From Arthrobacter sp. Leaf234 (GTDB lineage: Bacteria; Actinomycetota; Actinomycetes; Actinomycetales; Micrococcaceae): DNA of 64,000 nt. The notes under the pieces are model-generated. The model made no database searches, was not told the DNA's origin, and was given only the letters and a program-made list of their open reading frames with translations. The first letter of the stretch is position 1, and the number at the start of each line of letters is the position of its first letter. Where the stretch lies: positions 597,205 through 661,204 of the forward strand of contig NZ_LMLU01000005.1 of the NCBI RefSeq assembly GCF_001422665.1, written 5' to 3'. The position numbers and the translations under genes were made by a program. This document shows positions 44,325 to 53,245 of the stretch, one piece after another.

Positions 44325-45839
44325 ATGACTACTGCCGCAGACCTCCCCACCGTCACCGATGCCACGCCCGTCAGGGTCCGATTCTGCCCGTCGCCGACGG
44401 GGACGCCCCACGTGGGTCTCATTCGGACGGCCCTCTTCAACTGGGCCTACGCGCGGCACACGGGCGGCACGCTCGTCTTCCGCATCGAGGACACCGACGC
44501 TGCGCGCGACAGCGAGGAGAGCTACCAGCAGCTGCTGGAGGCGATGACCTGGCTCGGCATCGACTGGGACGAGGGCGTCGAGGTCGGCGGTCCGAACGGA
44601 CCCTACCGCCAGTCGCAGCGCGGCGAGCTCTACCGCGACGTCATCGAGCGGCTGACCGCAGCAGGGCATCTCTACGAATCCTTCTCCACCCCGGAGGAGG
44701 TCGAGGCGCGCCACCGCGCCGCCGGCCGAGACGTGAAGCTCGGGTACGACAACCACGACCGCGACCTCACCGAGGAGCAGAAGGACGGATTCCGTGCGGC
44801 CGGCCGTCCTGCTGTCCTCAGACTCCGCATGCCGGACGAGGACATCACCTTCACCGACCTCGTGCGCGGGGAGATCACCTTCCGTGCCGGCAGCGTCCCG
44901 GACTTCGCCGTCGTCCGCGCCAACGGCGCGCCCCTCTACACGCTGGTCAATCCCGTGGATGACGCCCTCATGGGCATCACCCATGTCCTGCGCGGCGAGG
45001 ACCTGCTCTCCTCGACCCCACGCCAGGTCGCCCTGTACCGTGCCCTGATCGACGTCGGGGTGGCGCAGTACATGCCGCTGTTCGGACATCTTCCCTATGT
45101 CATGGGCCAGGGCAACAAGAAGCTCTCCAAGCGCGATCCCGAGTCGAACCTGTTCCTGCACCGAGAGCGCGGCTTCATCCGCGAAGGGCTGCTCAACTAC
45201 CTCTCGCTGCTCGGCTGGAGCCTGTCCGCCGACGAGGACATCTTCTCCGTGGAGCAGCTCGTCGAGAAGTTCGACGTACGCGACGTCCTCGCCAACCCGG
45301 CCCGCTTCGACCTGAAGAAGGCCGAGGCCATCAACGGGACGCACGTCCGCCTGCTCGATCCCGCCGAGTTCCGGAGCCGCCTCCTGCCGTATCTGGCAGC
45401 GGCCGGCGTCATCGGTGCCGAACCGACGGATCAGGAGCTGAGGATCATCGCGGCCGCCGCGCCACTGATCCAGGAACGCATCACGCTGCTCGGTGAGGCA
45501 CCCGAGATGCTCGCCTTCCTCTTCAAGGCCGACGACGCGATCGACATCGCCGACGATGCGCGGAAGGGGCTGCCGGAGAACCTGGGCGAGGTGCTCGGCG
45601 CGACGCTGGAGGCGCTCGAGGGGTGCGCCGAGTGGCAGGCGGAGCCAATGCAGGCAGCGTTGCGGACCGCCCTCGTCGACTCCCTCGGGCTGAAGCCGAG
45701 GGTCGCGTTCGGTCCGGTGCGCACCGCGATCTCGGGGCGCAGGATCTCGCCGCCGCTGTTCGAATCGATGGTGATCCTCGGACGCGAGTCCTCGATCGCC
45801 CGCGTGCGCGCCCTGCAGGCGACGGTCCAGCAGGCGTGA
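44325..45839 (+). CDS. gltX: glutamyl-tRNA synthetase
   Basis: The 504-residue class I synthetase charges tRNA-Glu, and probably also tRNA-Gln for transamidation. The HIGH-type motif is [16 protein letters not shown] near residue 28, [11 protein letters not shown] follows, and KLSKR is near 264. The C-terminal helical domain recognises the anticodon. Genes for tRNA-Gln(CUG) and tRNA-Glu(CUC) lie just downstream, a suggestive neighbourhood. The stop overlaps the following HAD gene (TGATG). Confidence 0.96.
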   Translation: MTTAADLPTVTDATPVRVRFCPSPTGTPHVGLIRTALFNWAYARHTGGTLVFRIEDTDAARDSEESYQQLLEAMTWLGIDWDEGVEVGGPNGPYRQSQRGELYRDVIERLTAAGHLYESFSTPEEVEARHRAAGRDVKLGYDNHDRDLTEEQKDGFRAAGRPAVLRLRMPDEDITFTDLVRGEITFRAGSVPDFAVVRANGAPLYTLVNPVDDALMGITHVLRGEDLLSSTPRQVALYRALIDVGVAQYMPLFGHLPYVMGQGNKKLSKRDPESNLFLHRERGFIREGLLNYLSLLGWSLSADEDIFSVEQLVEKFDVRDVLANPARFDLKKAEAINGTHVRLLDPAEFRSRLLPYLAAAGVIGAEPTDQELRIIAAAAPLIQERITLLGEAPEMLAFLFKADDAIDIADDARKGLPENLGEVLGATLEALEGCAEWQAEPMQAALRTALVDSLGLKPRVAFGPVRTAISGRRISPPLFESMVILGRESSIARVRALQATVQQA

Positions 45840-46609
45840 TGACGTCCGCTCCCCGCGGCGGGCAGGGCCCTGGGCCTGCGCCGGTGCACGGCGTCCTCTT
45901 CGACATCGACGACACGCTGGTCGATCTCGAGCGGGCCATGGGGCAGACCCTGCAGGCCATCCCCGATCCGGCGCTCGACCACCTCGGCGACGACGACTGG
46001 GTCCGCTACAAGGCCCTGTACACCACGGACCCGCAGCGCCACTACGACCGCTTCCTCGCCGGCGAGCTGACGTTCGAGGAGCAGCGCGTGCACCGCGTGC
46101 GCCATGCCCGGGCCGGGTTCACGCCCGAGCCCTTCCTCGGGCGGATGGCCGACGCGTGGGTGCGGGCGTACGAGCAGACGCTCCCGCTGCACTTCAGGCC
46201 GTACGACGACGTGGCGCCCCTCCTCGACGCCCTGGACGCCAGGGTCATCCCCTACGGTGCCGTGAGCAACAACGTGCACGGCTACCAGCGGGCGAAGCTG
46301 GACCGCGCGGGGCTCGAACGGATCCGGGTCCTCGTCGGCATCGACACGGTCGGCGTCGCGAAGCCGGATCCGGCGATCTACCTCGAAGGCGCGCGCCTGC
46401 TGGGCACGGATCCCGCACGGACGCTGTACGTGGGCGACAATCGGCTCATCGACGCCGTCGGCGCTCAGCACGCCGGGCTGCGCGGGATCTGGCTGGACCG
46501 ATCGGGGACCGGTACGGGAGTCGCCGATGCGCCCGACGGACCCGACCTCCCCGTGCCGTGGATCAGCGGGCTGGCGTCCGTTTTGCAGTTCCTGCCCTCC
46601 GTCCGGTAA
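45839..46609 (+). CDS. HAD-superfamily hydrolase
   Basis: The 256-residue phosphatase has the DxD nucleophile motif in FDIDDTLVDLE (near residue 22), the second-motif serine in AVSNN, the lysine in VAKPDPAIY and the acidic motif VGDNRLIDAVGA. A helical cap domain lies between the first two. Substrate is unknown; phosphoglycolate-type or nucleotide phosphatases are related. It is translationally coupled to gltX by a one-base overlap. Confidence 0.88.
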   Translation: MTSAPRGGQGPGPAPVHGVLFDIDDTLVDLERAMGQTLQAIPDPALDHLGDDDWVRYKALYTTDPQRHYDRFLAGELTFEEQRVHRVRHARAGFTPEPFLGRMADAWVRAYEQTLPLHFRPYDDVAPLLDALDARVIPYGAVSNNVHGYQRAKLDRAGLERIRVLVGIDTVGVAKPDPAIYLEGARLLGTDPARTLYVGDNRLIDAVGAQHAGLRGIWLDRSGTGTGVADAPDGPDLPVPWISGLASVLQFLPSVR

Positions 46610-46678
46610 AGTTATATCTCGGCGCGGAGCGGTTACGCGAGCGAAACCCGGCAGGTTCAGGGCTTCGAGAAGTGCCAT

Positions 46679-46750
46679 TGGGGTATGGTGTAATTGGCAA
46701 CACACTGGTTTCTGGTACCAACATTCTAGGTTCGAGTCCTGGTACCCCAG
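46679..46750 (+). tRNA. tRNA-Gln (anticodon CUG)
   Basis: The acceptor TGGGGTA pairs with TACCCCA, the D-arm is GGTGTAATTGGCAACAC, and the anticodon arm CTGGTTTCTGGTACCAA-type loop reads TTCTGGT with anticodon CTG. The T-arm is AGGTTCGAGTCCT. The discriminator is G, as usual for glutamine. CCA is not encoded. Confidence 0.94.
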
Positions 46751-46800
46751 CGCACTCCGGCCCTCGCGGGCAGGATGGCACAAGCAGTCAGAAGTTCGAG

Positions 46801-46806
46801 TAAGAT
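46801..46806 (+). promoter_or_regulatory. possible -10 element before tRNA-Glu
   Basis: TAAGAT lies 11 bases upstream of the tRNA-Glu 5' end in an AT-richer patch. It may let tRNA-Glu be transcribed separately from tRNA-Gln; no clear -35. Confidence 0.35.
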
Positions 46807-46817
46807 GGAAAAGTACT

Positions 46818-46890
46818 GGCCCCATCGTATAGCGGCCTAGTACGCTGCCCTCTCACGGCGGTAACGCGGGTTCGAATCCCGCTGGGGTCA
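46818..46890 (+). tRNA. tRNA-Glu (anticodon CUC)
   Basis: The acceptor GGCCCCA pairs with TGGGGTC (one G-T pair), the anticodon arm GCTGCCCTCTCACGGCGG-type loop carries anticodon CTC, and the T-arm is GCGGGTTCGAATCCCGC. The discriminator is A and CCA is not encoded. Confidence 0.95.
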
Positions 46891-46917
46891 CAGCAGTCCT
46901 CACGGACATCACGGAAG

Positions 46918-46946
46918 GTCCCGGACATCACCACGATGCCCGGGAC
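46918..46946 (+). terminator. hairpin downstream of tRNA-Glu
   Basis: GTCCCGG pairs with CCGGGAC around a 15-base loop, followed by a short pyrimidine run (TTCTGCTTT). It starts 28 bases after the tRNA end. Confidence 0.5.
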
Positions 46947-47040
46947 GTTCTGCTTTAACCACAACCGCGCGCCGGGGGAGACAGCGGGCGGATGTCCGAT
47001 GGCCGCGCGCCCTGCTCCAGCCGGCCCCGGGGGCGGCTGG

Positions 47041-47046
47041 CATGAT
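47041..47046 (+). promoter_or_regulatory. possible -10 element of the GTPase operon
   Basis: CATGAT lies six bases upstream of the first GTPase ATG at 47053, again the leaderless spacing. Confidence 0.35.
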
Positions 47047-47052
47047 GGGTCC

Positions 47053-48849
47053 ATGAGCGCACCCTCTCCCGCCGGCGACGCCCGCGGGCTCCCAGCCCTC
47101 CTCCGGGAGGTCCGTGGAGCACTGGAGGAGCTCACCTTCCCCCTGGACCTGCCGACCTCGGTCGGGGCGCGATCCTCCGCCGCCGCCGCTCGTGCCCAGC
47201 TGAACGACTACATCCTGCCTCGGCTCGCCAGCCTCGATGCACCCCTGGTCGCCGTGGTGGGGGGATCGACCGGTGCGGGGAAGTCCACGCTGGTGAACGC
47301 GCTCGTGGGCCGACCGGTCTCCGTCACGGGCGCCGTCCGGCCGACCACGCGGCAGCCACTGCTCCTCCACCATCCCGACGACGGCGCGTGGTTCGACGAC
47401 GCGCGGATCCTGCCGACCCTGAGCCGGGTACGCCTGGCCGCCGACGAGGGCCTGCAGGAAGGAAGCCCGGCCATCGATCCGGGCCGCGCACAGCTCCACC
47501 GGGCCACGGGGGCGGACACCCTGCTCCTGCGGCCCATGCCCGGCCTCCCCGCAGGACTCGCGCTGCTCGACGCCCCCGACGTCGATTCCATCGCCGATGA
47601 GAACCGCCGGCTCGCGGGGCAGCTCCTCGCCGCAGCGGACCTGTGGATCTTCGTCACGACGGCGAACCGCTATGCGGATGCCGTGCCGTGGAAGCTGCTG
47701 GCGGAGGCGGGACGGAGGGACGTGCTCGTGGCCGTCGTGCTCGACCGCGTACCGAGCGGTGTGGAGGAGGAGATCCGCGGTGACCTCCTCACCCTGCTCG
47801 CGGCAGAGAACCTCGGTCATGCCCCCATCTTCGTCGTGCCCGAGGTGCGGCTCGACGCGACACGGATGCTCCCGCCGGAGACGGTGGAGCCGATCTCCCG
47901 CTGGCTGCAGGCCCTGGCCGCCGACGCGGAGGGCCGCCGCGACATCGCCCGAAGGACCGTCGGGGGAGCCATGCGCGCCCTCGCCGGACGGATCGATGCC
48001 ATCGCGGACGCGGTCCTGCAGGAACAGGCGGTGGGGGACTCCCTCCGGGCGTCGCTGGATGCCGCGTACCGCGATGCGCTCGCCGACGTCCTCGCTGCGA
48101 CCGAGGACGGCAGGCTGCTCCGCGGGGAGGTCCTGGCCCGCTGGCAGGACTTCGTCGGGACCGGTGAGTTCATGCGTGGCCTGGAGACGAGGATCGGCCG
48201 CGCACGGGACCGTGTGACGGCCTTCTTCACCGGCAGGCCCGCGCCCGCCTCGACGGTCGCCGAGGCGATCGGCAGCGGTCTGCAGACCGTCATCACGGAG
48301 CAGGCGGCCCGGGCGGACGAGGCCACGCGACGGCGGTGGCGCTCGGACCAGGCCGGTGCCACACTGCTGCGGGATGTCCCTCCGTGGCGTGCGGACGACG
48401 TCGGCGTGCAGGTGGCGCGCGAGATCCGCGCCTGGCAGCAGGACCTCCTCCGCCTGGTCCAGGCGGAGGGCGCGGACAAGCGCTTCACGGCGAGGATGCT
48501 CTCCTTCGGCGTCAACGGGATCGCCGTCGCCCTCATGGTGGTGGTCTTCGCCTCGACCGGTGGATTGACCGGCGGTGAGCTCGGGATCGCGGGCGCCTCG
48601 GCCATCGCCGGACAGAAGCTGCTCGAGGCCGTCTTCGGCGACGACGCCGTCCGGCGCCTCACGGCGACGGCGCGCACGAACCTCGCCGCCCGTGTCGAGG
48701 GACTGTTCCGCGAGGAGCGCGCTCCCTTCGAGGCGTCGCTGGCGCCCCTGACGCACCAGACCCCGGCGGAATCCCTCCGGGTGCTCACGCGCAGGCTGCG
48801 CACGGCGTTGCCCGCAGGGCAGTACCCGTCGGCGGAGGGTGAGGCGTGA
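47053..48849 (+). CDS. dynamin-like membrane GTPase, first of a pair
   Basis: The 598-residue protein has a GTPase domain near its N-terminus: P-loop GGSTGAGKSTLVNAL (about 70-84), a switch region with TTRQP, and DAPDVDSI as the DxxG-like G3 motif. A G4-like segment is VVLDRVPSG. A long helical region follows, then a hydrophobic segment near residues 490-525 (GIAVALMVVVFASTGG). This matches the YfjP/dynamin-like branch that works on membranes. Its GTG-initiated partner overlaps its stop by four bases, so the two are made together. A role in division or envelope remodelling is inferred from family behaviour. Confidence 0.8.
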   Translation: MSAPSPAGDARGLPALLREVRGALEELTFPLDLPTSVGARSSAAAARAQLNDYILPRLASLDAPLVAVVGGSTGAGKSTLVNALVGRPVSVTGAVRPTTRQPLLLHHPDDGAWFDDARILPTLSRVRLAADEGLQEGSPAIDPGRAQLHRATGADTLLLRPMPGLPAGLALLDAPDVDSIADENRRLAGQLLAAADLWIFVTTANRYADAVPWKLLAEAGRRDVLVAVVLDRVPSGVEEEIRGDLLTLLAAENLGHAPIFVVPEVRLDATRMLPPETVEPISRWLQALAADAEGRRDIARRTVGGAMRALAGRIDAIADAVLQEQAVGDSLRASLDAAYRDALADVLAATEDGRLLRGEVLARWQDFVGTGEFMRGLETRIGRARDRVTAFFTGRPAPASTVAEAIGSGLQTVITEQAARADEATRRRWRSDQAGATLLRDVPPWRADDVGVQVAREIRAWQQDLLRLVQAEGADKRFTARMLSFGVNGIAVALMVVVFASTGGLTGGELGIAGASAIAGQKLLEAVFGDDAVRRLTATARTNLAARVEGLFREERAPFEASLAPLTHQTPAESLRVLTRRLRTALPAGQYPSAEGEA

Positions 48850-50804
48850 GCCGGCACGGAAATACCGCGGTGGAGGCGCCGCTCGCCACGACGCTCACCG
48901 TCGTCCTGGACCACCTGCAGGACGCGTACGAGCTCGGTCTGGACCGATTGCCGGAGGACCACCTCCAGCGGCTCTCCGTCGCCCTGGACCGGGCCGGCGT
49001 GCGCCGCTCGCTGTCCGCCGACCACACCGTCGTCGGGGTGTTCGGTCCGACCGGCAGCGGGAAGTCCTCCCTGGTGAACGCGCTGAGCGGCACGGCTGCG
49101 GCCCGCGTGGCCGCCCGTCGCCCGACGACGTCGGAACCCCTGGCCCTCGTCTGGGGGCGGCACGGGAGCGACGAACTGCTCGACTGGCTCGATGTGCGGC
49201 AGCGGGTGGAACTACCCGAAGGGACGCCGCTGGTCCCGGGGGCCGCGATCGACGACGGGCACGACGACGTCGGGGCCGGCGCTGCTGTCCGCAACCACGG
49301 CGACCGCGATCAGCCCTCCTCCGATGCAGGTACCCGTGCGACCGGTGGCGCGGGCAGTGGCGCGCGCGCGATCGGGACGAAGGCGGCACGACGGGATTCC
49401 GGCGGCGCGGATGGTGCCCCCCGCAGGGGCTTCCTGCGCCGGCTGCGGCGCCGTCCGGCTGCGCCGTCGACCGTCCACACGGCGCCACCGGCGCCACCTG
49501 CCGAGCCGTCGGACAGCATTCCGGGGCTGATCCTGCTCGATCTGCCGGACTTCGATTCCACAGCCCTCGCGCACCGAGGAGTCGTGGCCCGCCTGACCGG
49601 GCAGGTGGACGTCCTGCTGTGGGTCGTGGATCCGCAGAAGTACGCGGACGCCGCCCTGCACCACGACTTCCTCCGCGACCTCGCCACCCATGAGGCGGTG
49701 ACCCTGGTGGCGCTCAACCAGGTGGACCGCCTCGAGCCGGAGGACGTCGGGGCCGTCACCGCGTCCCTCTCGGCCATCCTCGCCGGCGAGGGGCTGCGGA
49801 ATGTCGTGGTGGTGCCGGTCTCGGCCAGGACAGGGCTCGGCATCGATGTCCTGGCGGACCAGATCCGTGCGCTCGCGGAGACCCGCGCCGCAGCGACACG
49901 CAGGATGGCCGCCGATGCCGCCCGATCCGCCGCCGAGCTCGTGCCCTTCGCCCCCGATCAGCCGATCCGGCCGCCGTCGGAGGCAGCGCGGGAGGCACTG
50001 GGCGACGAACTCGGAACGGCAGCCGGCGTGCAGGTCGTGGTGGACGCCGTGCGCAGCTCCTATCGCCGTGACGCCCACGCCATTGCCGGCTGGCCCGTGA
50101 CCCGCTGGATCGCCGGGCTACGCCCCGATCCGCTGCGCCGCCTGAACCTCCGGTCCCGCGACCTCGCACCCGAGCTGCGGACGTCCTCGCTGCCGTTCGC
50201 GCAGCCGGCACAGCGCGCGCGCGTCGACCACGCACTGCGGGTCTTCGGGGATGCAGCGGCGGGGGACGCCGTCGAGCCGTGGCGTACGTCCATCCGCGAT
50301 GCGGCCCGCGGCACCGCGGACCACGTCACCGACGACCTCGATTCTGCCGTCACCGGTACGGACCTGGAGACCGGCCGGCGAGCCTGGTGGAGCGTCTTCG
50401 GGGTCCTCCAGTGGGTGGCCTTCGCGGCCCTCGTCGCCGGCCTGGCCTGGCTCGGGGTGCTCGCCGTCCTGGGGTTCCTCCAGCTGCCCGCCATCGACGT
50501 CCCGCGCGTCGAGGGCTTCCCCGTCCCCACCCTGCTCATCCTCGGGGGACTCGCCGCGGGACTCCTGCTCGCGGTCCTGGCCGCACTCCTGGCGCGCTGG
50601 GGTGCAGCCCGGCGCGCCTCCCGCGTGCGCCGGCGACTCCTCGCAGCCTGTTCACGCGTGGCCGACGACGTGGTGCTGCTCCCCGTCGCCGGGGAGGTGC
50701 AGCGGTGCAACGCCTTCGGTTCCGCCGTGCGGGCCGCTTTGTCCGGCGCTGAGAACCGGCGCTGGGGACAGCGGGTGGGGTCGGCCGGTGGGGTCGGCCG
50801 GTGA
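48846..50804 (+). CDS. dynamin-like membrane GTPase, second of a pair
   Basis: The 652-residue GTPase has the P-loop GPTGSGKSSLVNALSG (near 67), switch threonines in RRPTTSEP, LDLPDFDSTA as G3 and LNQVDRLEP as G4. A 70-residue disordered, basic insertion (near 150-220, with RRGFLRRLRRRPAAP) splits the G domain before G3. Two membrane helices lie near 520-555 and 560-590 (LLILGGLAAGLLLAVLAALL). Paired, overlapping dynamin-like genes occur in other actinobacteria (DynA/DynB of Streptomyces division), which makes a hetero-oligomer plausible. The 3' end runs into a 13-base tandem repeat. Confidence 0.8.
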   Translation: MSRHGNTAVEAPLATTLTVVLDHLQDAYELGLDRLPEDHLQRLSVALDRAGVRRSLSADHTVVGVFGPTGSGKSSLVNALSGTAAARVAARRPTTSEPLALVWGRHGSDELLDWLDVRQRVELPEGTPLVPGAAIDDGHDDVGAGAAVRNHGDRDQPSSDAGTRATGGAGSGARAIGTKAARRDSGGADGAPRRGFLRRLRRRPAAPSTVHTAPPAPPAEPSDSIPGLILLDLPDFDSTALAHRGVVARLTGQVDVLLWVVDPQKYADAALHHDFLRDLATHEAVTLVALNQVDRLEPEDVGAVTASLSAILAGEGLRNVVVVPVSARTGLGIDVLADQIRALAETRAAATRRMAADAARSAAELVPFAPDQPIRPPSEAAREALGDELGTAAGVQVVVDAVRSSYRRDAHAIAGWPVTRWIAGLRPDPLRRLNLRSRDLAPELRTSSLPFAQPAQRARVDHALRVFGDAAAGDAVEPWRTSIRDAARGTADHVTDDLDSAVTGTDLETGRRAWWSVFGVLQWVAFAALVAGLAWLGVLAVLGFLQLPAIDVPRVEGFPVPTLLILGGLAAGLLLAVLAALLARWGAARRASRVRRRLLAACSRVADDVVLLPVAGEVQRCNAFGSAVRAALSGAENRRWGQRVGSAGGVGR

Positions 50805-50864
50805 GGACGCCCGGTGAGGACGACCAGTGAGGACGACCAGTGGAACCGGCCGGTCGGGACGCGC
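50774..50864. repeat. 13-base degenerate tandem repeat across the end of the second GTPase gene
   Basis: Seven consecutive 13-base units follow the pattern (G/A)GTGNGGNCGNCC, starting at 50774, 50787, 50800, 50813, 50826, 50839 and 50852. The first two are identical, the middle three nearly so, and the last two degenerate. The GTPase stop codon (50802-50804) lies in the third unit. Confidence 0.75.
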
Positions 50865-50889
50865 GCAGAAGACCAGCGCGCCCCCGGTA

Positions 50890-51531
50890 TCAGGAGGACG
50901 CGGTGCGGGCGATCGGGCTGTGGCCGGAGCAGACCCACTCGACCGACCTCGTGCGGATCCGTTCGGCGAGGAGCTGCACGGTGCGGGCGGCGACCGCCCG
51001 GTCGTTGATCAGCGGGGCGTAGAAGTCGCGGAGCGTGCCGTCCGCTCCGACCAGTGCAGCATCGCCGGTGAACAGGATCCCACGCCACTGGTAGGCGTAG
51101 TGGCCGGGTGTGTGACCCGGCGCCGGCAGGTACTCCAGGCCCGAGAAGATCTCGCCGGAGCCGTCGAGCTCCCGGGCACCCTCCGGGAGTGTCACGCGGG
51201 CGATCCTCTGCAGGAGCTTCCGGAACAGGGTCTTCGGCGCCAGCCGTCCGCGGAGCACGTCGGCGTCCGCCGCACCGATCCACACGGTCGCTCCGAGGGC
51301 CGCCTGGAGCTTGGCGGCCACCTGTGCGTGGTCGACGTCGTAGTGGGTCAGGACGATATCGGTGATGCGGCCCGTCATCTCCTCGTTGGCGCGCAGCTCC
51401 GCGAGGACGCCGTCGAACCCTGACGTCATCCCCGGGTCGATGACGGCAGCGCGTCCCGCACCTGCGACGACGAAACCGTGCGACCCCTTCTGGTGTTCGA
51501 GGCGGTAGCAATCCTGGGCGATGAGGCGCAT
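50890..51531 (-). CDS. MBL-fold metallo-hydrolase
   Basis: The 213-residue protein has the metallo-beta-lactamase fold: strand-loop VLTHYDVDHAQ (the HxHxDH motif with Asp in the second His position), the glyoxalase-type histidine in PAPGHTPGHYAY, the bridging aspartate in FTGDAAL and the last histidine in CSGHSPI. The family includes hydroxyacylglutathione hydrolases, lactonases and others; no substrate is suggested by context. GAAGGACAG precedes the ATG. Confidence 0.85.
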   Translation of the reverse strand: MRLIAQDCYRLEHQKGSHGFVVAGAGRAAVIDPGMTSGFDGVLAELRANEEMTGRITDIVLTHYDVDHAQVAAKLQAALGATVWIGAADADVLRGRLAPKTLFRKLLQRIARVTLPEGARELDGSGEIFSGLEYLPAPGHTPGHYAYQWRGILFTGDAALVGADGTLRDFYAPLINDRAVAARTVQLLAERIRTRSVEWVCSGHSPIARTASS

Positions 51532-51673
51532 GTCTGTCCTTCTGCTGGTTCTCCGGGGTTGGCGCGGGCGGAGGGATCCGCGCGCCGGCTCGTACATCCG
51601 GACGCCGCTCGGCCCTCCGGCGACAGGTCCCATTGTGCCGCTCCTCGTCGACCCGGTGCGTCCTGGCGTCCCG

Positions 51674-52366
51674 TCACGCGTCGAGCAGCCGGAGGACCCT
51701 GTGCACGGTGTTGATGTTGCGGGTGGTCGAGACGGCGGCGTAGCGGGACCGCGCCAGGATCCTGGCGAGGGGGACGTCGGTGGAGCTGCCCTTCGGTGAG
51801 CACCAGGTGACCGCGGGAGCGCCCTCGAGGAGGACGGGGCGGTCGGCGAGATCGCGCGCCTCCGCGAGGAGTGCGTCGCGCTCGGCAGGGTCGGTGAAGA
51901 AGGTCACGTACGTGTGCTGATCGGGAGTCGCGGCACGAGCCGTCCGATCGCCTCCGGGGTCGGCGGCCCCCACCGGCACGGATGCCGCCAGGGTCACCAG
52001 GTCGCCGTGCTCGACGACGACGACCCACGCCTCGTACGCGAAGCGGCGGCGCAGGGCGTCCTGGACGGCCGTCCTCAACGCCTGCGGGTCGAGATCCGAG
52101 GTACAGGTGGCATTGCCGCTCGCGAGGACCGTCGCAACGTCCCGGAGCGGCAACCCGGCGAGGAGTTCCCGCAGATCCGCCATCCGCAGGGTGATCCCGC
52201 CGACATTGACGCCCCGCAGGAAGACGGCGTAACGGTGGGACGGCGCCGTCCCACCCGGGAGGTCCGTCCCGGAAGCCGGCGCCGTGCCGTCGCTCCCGAG
52301 GCCGGGGGCCGGCAGAGGAGGGGCCGTGTCCTGCCGCGGGGAGTCCGCTGGTGTCTCGGCGGCCAT
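51674..52366 (-). CDS. DUF1697 family protein
   Basis: The 230-residue product has the DUF1697 hallmarks: YAVFLRGVNVGGITLRMADL, VLASGNATCTSD (the usual SGN motif), TYVTFFTDPAERDAL, and the C-terminal STTRNINTVHRVLRLLD. Function is unknown. An Ala/Pro/Thr-rich extension of about 45 residues precedes the domain. The ATG lies one base beyond the stop of the IclR regulator, so it is co-translated with it. Confidence 0.85.
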   Translation of the reverse strand: MAAETPADSPRQDTAPPLPAPGLGSDGTAPASGTDLPGGTAPSHRYAVFLRGVNVGGITLRMADLRELLAGLPLRDVATVLASGNATCTSDLDPQALRTAVQDALRRRFAYEAWVVVVEHGDLVTLAASVPVGAADPGGDRTARAATPDQHTYVTFFTDPAERDALLAEARDLADRPVLLEGAPAVTWCSPKGSSTDVPLARILARSRYAAVSTTRNINTVHRVLRLLDA

Positions 52367-52367
52367 G

Positions 52368-53087
52368 TCAGTCGGAGGCCTTGCCCACGGCCAGGGTGAG
52401 TTGCCGGGCGGCATCGGAGACGACTTCCGCATGGATCCGGCCGGGCTGCCGCGTCAGCCGTTCCATGGGTCCCGAGATCGAGACGGCGGCGATGACCCGG
52501 CCGGAGGGTCCCCTGACCGGCGCGGACACCGAGGCGACTCCGGCCTCCCGCTCGCCGAGGCTCTGTGCCCAGCCCCGGCGTCGGACCCCGGCCAGGACCG
52601 TCGGCGTGAAGCGGGCGTTCTGCAGGCCCTTGAGGAGGCGGTCGTGGTCCTCCCAGGCCAACAGGCACTGGGCCGCCGACCCGGCGCGCATGGACAGCTG
52701 TGTGCCGACGGGGATGGTGTCCCGCAGGCCCACCGGCCGCTCGGCGGAGGCGACGCAGACGCGCCAGTCGCCCTGCCGCCGGAAGAGCTGCGCGCTCTCC
52801 CCGGTCGCGTCGCGGAGACCCAGCAGCACCGGCCCCGCGGCGGCGATCAGGCGGTCCTCACCGGCTGCCGACGCCAGCTCGACGAGCCTGCTGCCGAGGA
52901 CGAAGCGGCCCTGCATGTCACGGCCCACGAGCCGGTGGTGGGTGAGGGCCAGCGCGAGACGGTGGACCGTCGGCCGTGCGAGGCCCGTCGAGGACACCAG
53001 CTGGGCGAGCGTCGTGGGTCCGGCTTCGAGGGCGTCGAGTACGAGCGCGGCCTTGTCGATGACGCCGACGCCGCTAGAATTGTCCAT
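52368..53087 (-). CDS. ltbR: IclR-family regulator of leucine biosynthesis (LtbR/NdgR-like)
   Basis: The 239-residue protein has an N-terminal winged helix-turn-helix (about residues 8-60: GPTTLAQLVSSTGLARPTVH) and a C-terminal IclR effector domain (SAQLFRRQGDWRVCVASAER, IPVGTQLSMRAGSAAQCLLA, VSAPVRGPSGRVIAAVSISG). It is divergent from leuCD, the position of LtbR in Corynebacterium glutamicum and NdgR in Streptomyces, which control leuCD and other amino acid genes. A perfect palindrome lies 14 bases upstream of its start, so autoregulation is likely. The ATG has no ribosome site and may be leaderless. The symbol is given by synteny and family. Confidence 0.85.
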   Translation of the reverse strand: MDNSSGVGVIDKAALVLDALEAGPTTLAQLVSSTGLARPTVHRLALALTHHRLVGRDMQGRFVLGSRLVELASAAGEDRLIAAAGPVLLGLRDATGESAQLFRRQGDWRVCVASAERPVGLRDTIPVGTQLSMRAGSAAQCLLAWEDHDRLLKGLQNARFTPTVLAGVRRRGWAQSLGEREAGVASVSAPVRGPSGRVIAAVSISGPMERLTRQPGRIHAEVVSDAARQLTLAVGKASD

Positions 53088-53098
53088 AGGATGATATT

Positions 53099-53119
53099 GC
53101 CGTCTCATTATCTGAGACG
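53099..53119. promoter_or_regulatory. operator palindrome between ltbR and leuC
   Basis: CGTCTCA (53101-53107) and TGAGACG (53113-53119) form a perfect 7-bp inverted repeat with spacer TTATC. It is immediately upstream of the ltbR -10 region and within the leuC promoter region. The element GCCGTCTCAT recurs exactly in the leuB promoter. Confidence 0.7.
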
Positions 53120-53245
53120 CAAGCCGTCCGGCTGGCCCTGACCCGCCGGCGCTGGTTGAGTGGGTGGCACCGGGGCCCCCTTGCGACCAACACGTTCGGG
53201 GAACAGCCCGGGGAGACATCGAGGAACAGAGTGAGGACGACCGTC

